Virus record (IMG/VR): IMGVR_UViG_3300023179_000373
Coordinates: 1-29,770 of that record
Length of the DNA stretch: 29,770 bases
Direction: 5' to 3' (one strand)
From: a virus
Part shown: one piece after another, positions 1 through 8,400 of the stretch
Position numbering within the stretch: position 1 is the first letter of the stretch
Layout of the letters: each line of letters opens with the position of its first letter
The notes under the pieces: generated by a model
What the model was told of the DNA's origin: nothing
Seen by the model: the letters and a program-made list of their open reading frames with translations, nothing else
Databases searched by the model: none
Program-made: the position numbers and the translations under genes

Positions 1-77
1 CAAACACCGGGGGCCGATGAGGTACTAACCGTTGGCGGCGTGGCGGAAATAATCCCGCCCAAGAAGCGTGTAGACAT
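1..77 (-). CDS. Tail-fibre / virion protein, N-terminal fragment (partial)
   Basis: Only the first 25 codons lie in the window; the gene continues past the left edge. It starts with ATG at 77, preceded by GGGAG six bases upstream. The visible N-terminus contains GGIISATPPTVSTSS followed by APGV. This resembles a short conserved segment (GGVISATxPTVSxSSASGxW) that I know from the start of many phage virion proteins, often ahead of a jelly-roll or concanavalin-like domain. It is the last gene in the window of the minus-strand fibre cluster and follows the 130-aa gene by 20 bases. The product beyond the edge is unknown, so the name rests on this short match and on position. Confidence 0.6.
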   Translation of the reverse strand, partial: MSTRFLGGIISATPPTVSTSSAPGV

Positions 78-97
78 GTGCTACTCCCAATTATTTA

Positions 98-490
98 TTA
101 GCTGATGTCTTCGTACGAAATGCTGAAGGTCAGCGCGCTGCCGGTGCCAGATGTGACCGAAATCGAAGTGCCTTCTTGCAGATAAATAGCGGTGGTCTTG
201 TCAACGCAAATCAGCGAGGCGTTAGCCGGAACCGAGATGGCCGAAACAACCGGGTAAGCAGTACCGCCGGCAGGAGCCGAACCTTGAGCAACAGCACCGT
301 TGGTATAAATGCTTACCGTGGCGTTGGCTGCGCTACCAGTCGTGTTGGCTGCGACGATTTGGTTAATCTTGAAAACTTTACCCGACGAGGCAGCATTCGG
401 CAGCAGAACAACAGCGGTCGTGCCAGACGGGGTGAAATAAGTCGTGTTACCGGTGATGGTGGTAACGTTAACGATATTGGGGTTTGCCAT
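98..490 (-). CDS. Small tail-fibre-associated protein (130 aa)
   Basis: The gene starts at an ATG preceded by AAGGAG with a short spacer (AAGGAGCTGTC), and ends in TAA. The protein is rich in Thr, Ser, Ala, Asn and Val, has no Cys pair, signal peptide or membrane span, and reads as beta-strand-rich (for example VVLLPNAASSGKVFKINQIV and TSISVTSGTGSALTFSISY). This pattern is typical of small virion decoration or fibre-tip proteins. It sits between the 135-aa fibre-like gene and the truncated fibre gene on the same strand. I do not recognise a specific family, and the structural role is inferred from composition and position. Confidence 0.6.
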   Translation of the reverse strand: MANPNIVNVTTITGNTTYFTPSGTTAVVLLPNAASSGKVFKINQIVAANTTGSAANATVSIYTNGAVAQGSAPAGGTAYPVVSAISVPANASLICVDKTTAIYLQEGTSISVTSGTGSALTFSISYEDIS

Positions 491-499
491 GACAGCTCC

Positions 500-907
500 T
501 TAGAATCCGAAAATCATTGAGAAAGCGATGCTCTTACCCGCAGAAATGCCGCCCGAAGGAGTAGCCCAAGTCGGAGCGCCAGAACCGTTAGAAGTCAAAA
601 CTTGACCGGAAGTACCGGCCGAGGTGTAAGCGTGCGCAGTGCCCGTACCGTAGCCAACACCACCAGCAGTAGCAGTTGCAGTGCTATTAGTACCACCGTT
701 AGCAATCGCCAATGTGCCAGTAACAGTACTCAGAGGGGTGTTCTTATAGGCGATCGTCTGAACCGTACCGCCGTTGTCCTTATAGAACAACTTGCCGTCA
801 GTGATATTTAATCCCAATTCACCGTTGAGCAGATTGCTGGAACTTGGCACAGCAGATGCCGTCGTGGAGTAATAAAGCTGGATTGGCGTGAAATTTGTGG
901 CTGCCAT
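500..907 (-). CDS. Short tail-fibre-like protein (135 aa)
   Basis: The ATG at 907 follows AAGGAATAATC. The N-terminus (TNFTPIQLYYSTTASAVPSS, then NLLNGELGLNITDGKLFYKD) matches a motif common at the start of phage tail fibres, where a short peptide introduces a GELxLNxxDGKLFYKD segment. The middle (LAIANGGTNSTATATAGGVG) and the later LTSNGSGAPTWATP segment are the same kind of glycine-rich module found many times in the 1009-aa fibre encoded at 5468-8497. At 135 residues it is far shorter than a full fibre, so it may be a fibre tip or an adaptor that joins other fibres. The end (SIAFSMIFGF) is hydrophobic and aromatic. Confidence 0.65.
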   Translation of the reverse strand: MAATNFTPIQLYYSTTASAVPSSSNLLNGELGLNITDGKLFYKDNGGTVQTIAYKNTPLSTVTGTLAIANGGTNSTATATAGGVGYGTGTAHAYTSAGTSGQVLTSNGSGAPTWATPSGGISAGKSIAFSMIFGF

Positions 908-916
908 GATTATTCC

Positions 917-2629
917 TTAGAAGGTTCCACCCGAAACGGATGTTACACCGTAGCCGGCCAGAGTTGTAGGCTTGTTAGTGATGTTGGAGAAATCAGGAGT
1001 GATTGTCGTTGCCGCTCCAACAGAAGTCACACGACCCTTTGCATCAACGGTGAAGCTGTTGTGTTGTGTAGCGCCCGAGTTATAGGTGCCTGCAGTCACG
1101 CCGGAATTGGCAAGAGTCGTGGAGATGGACCAGTTTGCAGAACCATCAACCGATGCCGAACCACTAACATCGCCACTCAGAGTCTGGGTACGGGCAGTCG
1201 TCCACTTTGCGGCAGAAGCTACAACCTTGGCGGAATCAGCCGTGTTGTCCACGCTGCCAAGACCCACATCAGCCTTAACCAGAGTGACCACACCAGTCTT
1301 ACCAGCAACCGAATCCACGGCACCCGAGGTGATGTAGATGTAGGCGCTGCCCGACCAGCGGTAGACCTTGTTGGTATCCAGAGCGACATAAATCTTGCCG
1401 GTCTCACCAGACGCCGGGAACGCAGCCAAGTTGGCGTATTCCAGCACATCGTCAACATACGACGGCAGTTGGGCCGAAGGAACCAAACCCGACGAATCCA
1501 GCGAGGCCACGCCGTTAGCGACACCGCGCTGCGACGTGTTCAGAGCATCAGTGATGCCATAGCCCAACAGGGTGGTCGGCTTGCCGGTTAGCGAAGCGTA
1601 GGTACCAGCAGTTGCTACAGCAGCAAGGCTGGACGGGTTGACCGGGGTGTATCCCAGAGCCGTAGCGATCGAGCTAGAAGTGACAGAAGCATCAGTACCA
1701 GCCGGGCCTTGCGGACCAGTTGCGCCAGTAGCTCCGGTGTCGCCCTTCAAGCCTTGAATACCTTGCGGACCTTGAGCACCAGTAGCGCCAGTATCACCCT
1801 TAAGACCTTGCGGGCCTTGGGCGCCAGTATCGCCCTTCAGACCTTGAGTTCCCTGCGGGCCTTGAGTTCCCTGCGGGCCTTGAGCACCAGTTGCACCGGT
1901 GTCGCCCTTATCGCCCTTCAAACCTTGGATGCCTTGGTCGCCCTTCAACTGAGCAACAACACCAGCCGGCAGGGTCGTGACGTTCGACAGGTCGGCGTTA
2001 GCCTTGTTAGCAACAGTAGCCGTCAGGGCGGTAACCGCATCTTCATCGCTAGCCAGTTGGTCGGCGATTTCTTTCAGGGTGTTCAGTGCATCAGGAGCGG
2101 CGCCAACTACAGCAGCAACCGCGTCATTAATCTGGGCAGTGATACTGACGCTCGTCAGCACACTGTTACCCGCAATAGTGATGTCATTGTTGCCGATGTG
2201 AACGTCGCCCACATCAATCATCGTCGCACGCACTGCGGGCACATCAATCGTGTCCGGGGCAACAACCATCACCGTGCCGGTGATAGGCGTCGTGAAGCGC
2301 AGACGGAAAGAATTGTTATCAATGTCTTCCTTGCCGGCGATAACAACATTGCCATCACCATCCTTGACTTGGAAGAACAGATTCGTCGTACCAAGTTTGT
2401 GAGCCACAACCCACACAGTCGCAGCAAGACCCTGACTATGAATGTAAGAGTTCGTCGGAGTAGAGAACGGATACCACGTCTCTAGGTTGCCCACAGTGAT
2501 GTAGGCATACAAAACTTGGTTCTTCAGAACCATAGTGCCAATCGCGGGATTGGCGGGGAATTCAGCGTTGTTGGTATCAAAAACCAATGCACCAACAAGG
2601 GACAAGTCATTTAGAACGCGAGTTTCCAT
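917..2629 (-). CDS. Tail fibre protein with collagen-like stalk (570 aa)
   Basis: This is a long virion fibre. The N-terminal segment (about 1-60) ends in ETWYPF, typical of phage fibre attachment regions. Residues 62-125 form a beta domain ([13 protein letters not shown] ... [12 protein letters not shown]) that recurs in the proteins at 3060-4610 and 4870-5148. Residues 180-200 ([19 protein letters not shown]) match a helical module common in fibres. Residues 230-313 are 28 Gly-X-Y triplets, a collagen-like trimeric stalk. The rest is repeat-rich ([47 protein letters not shown]), as in many tail fibres. The ATG follows AAAAGGAATGTAA, and the upstream gene's TAA directly abuts it. It probably forms a homotrimeric fibre, but the receptor is unknown. 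Confidence 0.85.
   Translation of the reverse strand: METRVLNDLSLVGALVFDTNNAEFPANPAIGTMVLKNQVLYAYITVGNLETWYPFSTPTNSYIHSQGLAATVWVVAHKLGTTNLFFQVKDGDGNVVIAGKEDIDNNSFRLRFTTPITGTVMVVAPDTIDVPAVRATMIDVGDVHIGNNDITIAGNSVLTSVSITAQINDAVAAVVGAAPDALNTLKEIADQLASDEDAVTALTATVANKANADLSNVTTLPAGVVAQLKGDQGIQGLKGDKGDTGATGAQGPQGTQGPQGTQGLKGDTGAQGPQGLKGDTGATGAQGPQGIQGLKGDTGATGATGPQGPAGTDASVTSSSIATALGYTPVNPSSLAAVATAGTYASLTGKPTTLLGYGITDALNTSQRGVANGVASLDSSGLVPSAQLPSYVDDVLEYANLAAFPASGETGKIYVALDTNKVYRWSGSAYIYITSGAVDSVAGKTGVVTLVKADVGLGSVDNTADSAKVVASAAKWTTARTQTLSGDVSGSASVDGSANWSISTTLANSGVTAGTYNSGATQHNSFTVDAKGRVTSVGAATTITPDFSNITNKPTTLAGYGVTSVSGGTF
1691..1942 (-). repeat. Collagen-like Gly-X-Y repeat region
   Basis: Residues 230-313 of the 570-aa fibre read as 28 uninterrupted Gly-X-Y triplets. 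Frequent units are [12 protein letters not shown] and GLK, in longer blocks of the type [18 protein letters not shown]. The DNA is correspondingly repetitive. Phage collagen-like stretches are known to form trimeric stalks; here the stalk would connect the N-terminal beta/helical part to the C-terminal repeat part. Such repeats can change length by recombination or slippage. Confidence 0.9.
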
Positions 2630-2827
2630 TTACATTCCTTTTGGCGGTGATATACCACGCATGTAAGCCGTGCCCGAGGCAACCTTTCTCATCACGTTCA
2701 ATACGTCATAGTTCTGCCTGATCAACTCGAGCAGTTCAGCGGAATCACCCTTCTTGCAGCGCATGGCATTCACCTCATCCGCCACTCGCAACAACCACTC
2801 CCGCATCTGCACAGGACTATTCACCAT
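2630..2827 (-). CDS. Small hypothetical protein (65 aa)
   Basis: The ATG overlaps the end of the preceding gene by 11 bases (the upstream stop TAG lies inside its first codons), which suggests translational coupling; the SD-like GCGAGAG just before it is weak. The stop TAA is immediately followed by the ATG of the 570-aa fibre. The protein is mostly alpha-helical (VQMREWLLRVADEVNAMRC, then DSAELLELIRQNYDVLNVMR) and has no recognised motif. Its place between two fibre genes suggests a fibre chaperone or assembly factor, but that is only position-based. Confidence 0.6.
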   Translation of the reverse strand: MVNSPVQMREWLLRVADEVNAMRCKKGDSAELLELIRQNYDVLNVMRKVASGTAYMRGISPPKGM

Positions 2828-3020
2828 CTCTCGCCAGAACCTCAGCGCGTTCGTAAAACCGCTTCAGCCAGTCCAGATTATCCATAAACTGCTGCGCGTC
2901 TTGCTCACTCATCGCACCATCCAGAAACCCGGCTAAACGACGAATATTATCCTCAAGCTGACTGAACACCTCATCCAATGTACTCAAAGACGCAATGTCA
3001 AAATTGGGTAGAGGCTTCAT
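2817..3020 (-). CDS. Small acidic helical hypothetical protein (67 aa from ATG)
   Basis: The predicted protein (MKPLPNFDIASLSTLDEVFS onward) is helical and acidic, with a FMDNLDWLKRFYERAEVL segment, and has no family I recognise. The start is uncertain. The ATG at 3020 has no good SD close by. A TTG at 3029 in the same frame has AGGAGGGGG ten bases upstream and would add three residues. That SD is one arm of a hairpin (3029-3048), so expression may depend on local structure. The gene lies between the coiled-coil fibre and the 65-aa gene and overlaps the latter by 11 bases. Confidence 0.55.
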   Translation of the reverse strand: MKPLPNFDIASLSTLDEVFSQLEDNIRRLAGFLDGAMSEQDAQQFMDNLDWLKRFYERAEVLARDGE

Positions 3021-3028
3021 AGCAGTCA

Positions 3029-3048
3029 AGGAGGGGTCGCCCCCTCCT
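3029..3048 (-). terminator. Strong hairpin with GCGA tetraloop after the coiled-coil fibre gene
   Basis: On the minus strand the sequence reads AGGAGGGG, GCGA, CCCCTCCT: an 8-bp perfect stem closed by a GNRA-type loop, starting 11 bases past the stop of the gene at 3060-4610. There is no U-tract, so it is not a textbook intrinsic terminator. It could protect the 3' end of the upstream message, cause pausing, or mask the only SD of the next gene. A competing stem (GGGGTCG with CGACCCC) is also possible. Confidence 0.5.
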
Positions 3049-3059
3049 CGACCCCTACA

Positions 3060-4610
3060 TTACAGAGCAGCGGCGCTACGGCAGATGACCTTAACCTTCA
3101 GCGCAGTGCTGAGGTAGACCTTCACCGTGTTGCTGTCCACTTCTTCAACCGACACGATGTCGTTGTAGTACTTGCCGTTAGCACGCTCAACTTGCACACC
3201 AACATCAACGAACGCATTGTTCAGGTTGTGAGCGATGGTGTGAACGGTAGCGGCAGCGCTAGCTTGGAACGTGAAGATGGTTGCGTTGTAATCACCACGA
3301 ACGCCAGCACCCGACGAGTTGATACGGCTCGACAGGTCAGCTTCAGCAGCAAGAGCGCGGGTAACTTCAGCCGACAGGTCAGCAGCAATTGCATTTTCAG
3401 CGGCGGTAGCACGCGAAATTTCGCTCGACAGGCTCGACGAAATCGAGTTTTCAGCAGCAGTTGCACGCGACACTTCGCTGTCAATACGACCGCTCAGGGC
3501 AGTATCAGCAGCAGCACGGGTCGAGGCTTCAGCCGAGACAGCAGCCTGACGGTCCGAGATTTCCGAATCAATGCGAACGCCCAGAGCGGTGTCAGCAGCT
3601 GCGCGAGCAGTAGCTTCGGCCGAGACAGCGGCTTGGCGGTCCGAGATTTCGGTGTCAACACGACCATTAACAGCCGAGACAGCGGCTTGACGGTCGCTGA
3701 TTTCGGTGTCAATACGGCCACCCAGAGCAACGTCAGCAGCAGCGCGAGCAGTGGCTTCCGAAGTAATATCGCTCGACAGACCAGCTTCAGCAGCTTGAGC
3801 GCGGCTGGCTTCAGCGGAGATGTCCGACGACAGACCGGTTTCAGCAGCAACAGCACGGGCAACTTCATTGCTTAGGCCGGTGTTAACTTCGTTGATTGCA
3901 GCAACAAGGGTGGACTTGTCCGAGGTGTTCAGGCCGCTCAGAGTGCCAATCTTGCCGTTGACTTGACCTTCAACGGTGGTAACACGGCTGTCCATTGCGG
4001 TATCAGCAGCTTGACGGGCAGCAGCTTCAGCAGCAATCGCAGCAGCACGGGCAGTGGCTTCAGCAGCAATGTCCGAAGCCAGACCAGCTTCAGCAACGGT
4101 AGCACGGGTGACTTCAGCGTCCAAATTGGTCTGGACATTGGAAATCAAGCCTTCCAGAACATTGACGATGTCCGGATTGTTCTCTAGTGCTTCAGCAAGT
4201 TCCTTGATGGTGTCAAGGACAGCAGGCGGCATACCACCGAGAATCTCTTCCTTGACCGAATCAATCTTGGCATCCAGACCAGCTTCGGCGGCCAGCGCAC
4301 GAGTAGTCTCAGCAGCGATGTCACTGCCCAGTTGAGTTTCAGCAGCAGTGGCACGCGCCACTTCAGCAGCAATCGAAGCTTGAACAGCAGCAAGTTCGGT
4401 AGCGGCCGACTCAGCGTCCTTGATGGTGCGAACAATGACCGCACCAGTCGAATTTAGAGCCGAATAACGAACGACCTTGTCAGTCGAGTTGAACCACAGA
4501 CGACCCGCAGCAACCGGCATCGGGTCCGACGAAAGAATCTCAAGGTTGAGGTTCTCAATGTAAGCATTAGCTGCAAGAGTAATGCCGTGAAAAACAGGAA
4601 AATCAGCCAT
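3060..4610 (-). CDS. Coiled-coil tail fibre protein (516 aa)
   Basis: The N-terminus (about 1-60, with AAGRLWFNSTDKVVRYSAL) is a typical phage fibre attachment segment. Residues 120-155 (MPPAVLDTIKELAEALENNP) are the same helical module as in the 570-aa fibre. Most of the rest is a long array of about 14-15-residue Ala-rich units (AAETGLSSDISAEASRA, RAAADTALGVRIDSEISDRQ), a predicted trimeric coiled-coil rod. The last 70 residues (VHTIAHNLNNAF ... VKVYLSTALKVKVICRS) are a beta domain shared with two other proteins in this cluster. The ATG at 4610 follows CGGAGACACAA. The many open frames overlapping this gene on both strands are by-products of its Ala-rich repeats. It is likely an extended side fibre or a fibre-length determinant. 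Confidence 0.85.
   Translation of the reverse strand: MADFPVFHGITLAANAYIENLNLEILSSDPMPVAAGRLWFNSTDKVVRYSALNSTGAVIVRTIKDAESAATELAAVQASIAAEVARATAAETQLGSDIAAETTRALAAEAGLDAKIDSVKEEILGGMPPAVLDTIKELAEALENNPDIVNVLEGLISNVQTNLDAEVTRATVAEAGLASDIAAEATARAAAIAAEAAARQAADTAMDSRVTTVEGQVNGKIGTLSGLNTSDKSTLVAAINEVNTGLSNEVARAVAAETGLSSDISAEASRAQAAEAGLSSDITSEATARAAADVALGGRIDTEISDRQAAVSAVNGRVDTEISDRQAAVSAEATARAAADTALGVRIDSEISDRQAAVSAEASTRAAADTALSGRIDSEVSRATAAENSISSSLSSEISRATAAENAIAADLSAEVTRALAAEADLSSRINSSGAGVRGDYNATIFTFQASAAATVHTIAHNLNNAFVDVGVQVERANGKYYNDIVSVEEVDSNTVKVYLSTALKVKVICRSAAAL
3479..3880 (-). repeat. Degenerate tandem repeats encoding the coiled-coil rod
   Basis: Within the 516-aa fibre the units ending in RIDxEISDRQAAVSAEA, followed by (S)TARAAADTAL, recur several times with small changes, and similar shorter AAExxL units flank them. 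On the plus strand this appears as recurring gcagcagcacgg and gacagcggcttgacggtccgagat-type words. The repeats are protein-coding, and unequal recombination between them could change rod length. Confidence 0.75.
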
Positions 4611-4666
4611 TTGTGTCTCCGAGGATGACTATAGGAAAGGTTTTCTCGACACGGCTCAGTTGCAGC

Positions 4667-4873
4667 TCAAACAATAAATCGCCTTAAAACCAACAACTCT
4701 TGGTCTACCCGAAGAGCATCACTACCGGCGTGCTTCACACGCCAATCAGATTCTGCAATCTCACTCATGAAGTAAAACTTGCCATCCCGATACTCAATAA
4801 GTTTCGCCCCATGAGCTTTCATGTACGCAGCCAAATGAATATCTCTCTTGGCTACAACAATACTGAAAATCAT
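4667..4873 (-). CDS. Small hypothetical protein, DUF5659-like (68 aa)
   Basis: The ATG overlaps the stop of the 92-aa gene (ATGA), which implies coupling; there is no independent SD. The sequence (KRDIHLAAYMKAHGAKLIEY, then RDGKFYFMSEIAESDWRV and ALRVDQELLVLRRFIV) resembles the short DUF5659-type pattern in which a helix LAAYLxAxGHxL is followed by a strand with FxF and a C-terminal helix. That match is from memory and tentative. The role is unknown; it sits within the fibre cluster. Confidence 0.6.
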   Translation of the reverse strand: MIFSIVVAKRDIHLAAYMKAHGAKLIEYRDGKFYFMSEIAESDWRVKHAGSDALRVDQELLVLRRFIV

Positions 4874-5148
4874 AAACTGAACATCACATTTGCACTCCCA
4901 CTGATCGGCTCAGTGAAAAAAACTATGATCTGGTTTTCACTGACAGCCTTCACCCCTGCAAACACCTGACGGTTGCTGGAGTCCATAAGCGATACAGAGA
5001 AGTTATACGTCCCAAGATTGTGGGTGATGACCCAAGTTGAAGACGGCGTTACAAAACGGTAAACCCTTGCCGCTGAACTTGGTCCTGCTCCACTCGCTCC
5101 CGTCCCGTATACTCTGCCATAAGACCTAGCAAAGTATTGAGTAGCCAT
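4870..5148 (-). CDS. Small fibre-domain protein (92 aa)
   Basis: After a Gly/Ser-rich N-terminus (about 1-28), residues 30-92 form a beta domain with STWVITHNLGTYNFSVSLMD, then SENQIIVFFTEPISGSANV. The same domain occurs inside the 570-aa fibre and at the end of the 516-aa fibre. As a free-standing copy it could be a fibre tip, cap or assembly partner. The ATG shares one base with the TAA of the upstream gene (TAATG) and overlaps the next start (ATGA), so the three genes are probably translated together. Confidence 0.7.
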   Translation of the reverse strand: MATQYFARSYGRVYGTGASGAGPSSAARVYRFVTPSSTWVITHNLGTYNFSVSLMDSSNRQVFAGVKAVSENQIIVFFTEPISGSANVMFSL

Positions 5149-5468
5149 TAAATCCCCGCTTGTAACACTCGCAGCGTAGCAGTGCCTGATGTATATTGTG
5201 TGACACGAACGCGGATCCCGGCAATCGGGAATGCGTAGTAACCATCAGAGTTGCCGGTCTGGTTTTCAATAAACGGAAACCACACGACGTCTTGTGCATC
5301 ATGCGCCGACCAGATGTCGTTGTAGGTGTGCTCAACCGTATAGGTCATGGTTGCACCATCACTCAAAATCACCGCAACCCCTACATTCACCGGGGTCAGG
5401 TTGATATTAACACCAATCGTGCTCGATGCCCCTACCTCACTGATTTTTGTGTCAACCTGCCGCGCCAT
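5148..5468 (-). CDS. Hypothetical virion protein (106 aa)
   Basis: The ATG at 5468 shares a base with the stop TGA of the giant fibre gene (TGATG). A TTG one codon upstream is a less likely start. The protein begins MARQVDTKISEVGASSTIGV and is beta-rich, with HTYNDIWSAHDAQDVVWFPF and AFPIAGIRVRVTQYTSGTATL. It looks like a single compact beta-sandwich, with no signal peptide or membrane segment. I do not know the family. Coupling to the 1009-aa fibre suggests a partner or tip protein of that fibre. Confidence 0.6.
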   Translation of the reverse strand: MARQVDTKISEVGASSTIGVNINLTPVNVGVAVILSDGATMTYTVEHTYNDIWSAHDAQDVVWFPFIENQTGNSDGYYAFPIAGIRVRVTQYTSGTATLRVLQAGI

Positions 5469-8400
5469 CAAAAAGTCCCTCCTGAAATGCCGCCAGTCGC
5501 AGTCAAAAGTCCGGTGGACGGATTAAACGTAAGTTTGTCTGATGTTACCTTTTGTGGAAAGTTCCCTGTGTTTGCGGTAACCCAAGTCGGGTATACAGTC
5601 GCATTGGTGCTGGTATCGTCTGTGATTGCGGTGTTGGTGGCATTGGTCGCCGTGGTCGCCGTGGTTGCACTGCCGACGGAAAGAGAAGATTGAGCTGTGT
5701 ATTGCGGAGCAAAAGCGCCAGCCGTCAATACATAAGTGCTCGTCCCCAATGCCAAAGTGGATGTCGCACCAGCACCAGTCTGATAAACCAAAGAACCCGC
5801 AGCGCCGCCGGCAACATTTGTGGCGGTCGTTGCGCTGCCAACAGACAGCGTAGATTGAGCCACATACTGCGGCGCGGACGCACCAGCAGTTAGCACATAA
5901 TCAGCAACGCCCAACGCAAGACTTGTGGTTGTGCTGGTTGCGCTCTGATAGATGATTGAGCCTGCAGAACCACCAGCCACATTAGTAACCGTTGTGGCGC
6001 TCCCTACAGATAGTGACGATTGATTCGTCCAAGTCGGAGATCCTGTTCCACCGGACAAAAGAACTTGATTCGTAGTACCTGCCAGAGAGAACGCATACGC
6101 CGTTCCAGTACCGTAAGCGACTGCACCGTTGGTTGGTGTGGCAGACCCGTTCGTGCCGCCCTGCGCAATCGCTAGTTGGCCAGAAGTTACCTGTGACGCA
6201 GCAATCGCAATTGACGTATTGGTTGCAGAAGTAATCTGTCCCTGCGCATTGATAGAGAGAGCAGGAACAGTTGCCGCACCGCCGTAGTTCTCCGAGGACA
6301 CTCCAGTGTCGGCGATTCTGAACTGAGTTCCTGTCAGAGCAAGACCGGTACCCGCCGTATAAACTTGAGAGGTGCTGAACTCGGCAAACACAATGGCTGT
6401 GGTGCCGAACGTGATGGTGCCGGGGGTGGTCATGACAAATGCCACACCCCTGTTCACTGTTCCGTTCTGAGTGAAGAAGTAGTCGTTGAGGCTCAGTTGC
6501 CCAGTGCCTGGACCATACGTGTTTGCATCAGTCGAGCGGGTCAGAATCGTCTTTGCCGCATTGATGGTGTACACACCATTGTTGGCTTGCGTTGCCTCAT
6601 CTTTAACAAGGATGCGATCGCCCGTAACCAAGGTGTATCCGTCCAACACCGTCAGCGCTACGCTCAAAGTCAGCGTGGCCCCGACACCCGCCGCTCCATT
6701 GTTGTACGTGACCGTGCCGCCAGTCTGCGCAGCAAGAGTCTGCGTCGTGGCTGCTTGAACGGGTTGGTGATACGTCAATCCTGCCGCGGCAAGGTTGTCT
6801 ACATACGCCTTGTTGGCGATGTCGTTGTTTGAAGACGGGGTGGTGGAGACCGTCCCCGTGGTCATCGCAACAGAAGTAAACGTACCAGCCGCGGGAGTTG
6901 TTCCGCCGATTGTGGTGCCATCAATCGCGCCGCCGGTAATAGCTACACCGCTGGCGTTCTGGGTAGACATCGTGCCCAGACCGGTGATGTCAGTATTCGG
7001 GATGGTTGCCGAGGCCGTCATGGCGCTCGTCCCGCTGCCCTTGACGTAACCTGTGAGTGTTGTTGCGCCGGTTCCGCCATTGGCGACGGCGACGGTTCCA
7101 GTTACATTGGCGGCGTTTCCACTAATATCGCCGCTGATGTCTGATCCTGGAATCGTTGCGGAGGCGGTGAATGCGCTTGTGCCAGAGCCTTTGACGTAGC
7201 CGGTGAGCGAATTAGCACCTGTACCACCATTCGCCACATTGAGCGTGCCGGCGAGCGTTACAGCGCCTCCTGTAGCTACACTAGGCGTGAATCCTGTGGT
7301 GCCGCCGGAGAATGAGGTGACGGCAACACCGGACAGTGTTGTCCATTGCGGCGCAGAGCCTGTGGACGTCAAGACCTGACCGGCGCTACCAATCGCTAGT
7401 TTGGAGAGCGCGTCACCCGCGGCGTAATATGTAATATCACCAGCCGTGTAAGAAGACAGTCCGGTGCCGCCATTAGCGGTGATCAAGGTGCCTGCGAACG
7501 TTATGGTCCCCGTTACTGTGATTGGACCACCAGAAGTCGTCAGGCCTGTTGTCCCGCCAGAAACATTCACACTTGTGACTGTTCCAGTTCCGGGCAACCC
7601 ACCCCAAACCAGCTGAGAACCATTCCACTTCAAGAATGTGTCAGTGACGGTCGGCGCAACCAAGAAGTTGGTGGTGTCTGGCGCAGTTTGATATGCGATT
7701 CGGTTTGCTGCGCCGCCATTGAGGGTGTTTGCGCGACCAACATTGAGCGTCGACTGATCAACCCAAACATATTGGCCCGTTGCATTAGATTGCAACATTT
7801 GACCAGCAACTCCGACAGGCCCGACGTAAAGACCATCAGCGCCGCACCAAATAATTGCGCCAGCGTTTGGTACAATGCTCTTTGCTGTGCCGCCGTTGTT
7901 CAACGGTAGAACGCCGTCTACCTCAGACGAATTCTGCAAGTTCACAGACGGGTGTTGGTGGTCTGTACGAGCTATTGCGGTAGACGCGCCTGGAGTGCCA
8001 AGTCCGCTAGTCGGCAGCGGCGTTGAGTCGGATAAGTTCGCGTCGAGCGTGACGTTGGCGTTCAAAGGACCGCCGCCCGTCAAACCTGTTCCGGCGATCA
8101 CTTGCGTGCTGGTCGGCACGTAACCAGACACCGTGACAGCAACAGATGTCGCAGATGTTATGCGACCGTTTGCGTCGACTGTGAATACAGGAATCTGAGT
8201 CGAAGTGCCGTAAGAACCAGCGGTCACGCCGGTTGAATTTAACTGTGTAGATCCGACGCCGCCGTTGGCAATGCTCAATGTCACGTTGCTAGACAACTGA
8301 CCGCCGCCGGTCAATCCAGTTCCAGCGATCACTTGTCTGGTGGTCGGAACTCCAGCAACTTGCAACAAATCACCAGCTCTGATCTGGTAGTTGTTGCCGT

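Noticed and set aside
3192-3875. 227-aa plus-strand Ser-rich open frame and several Leu-rich minus-strand frames inside the coiled-coil fibre
   Set aside because: These are periodic side-products of the Ala-rich repeats in the 516-aa fibre and have no start signals of their own.
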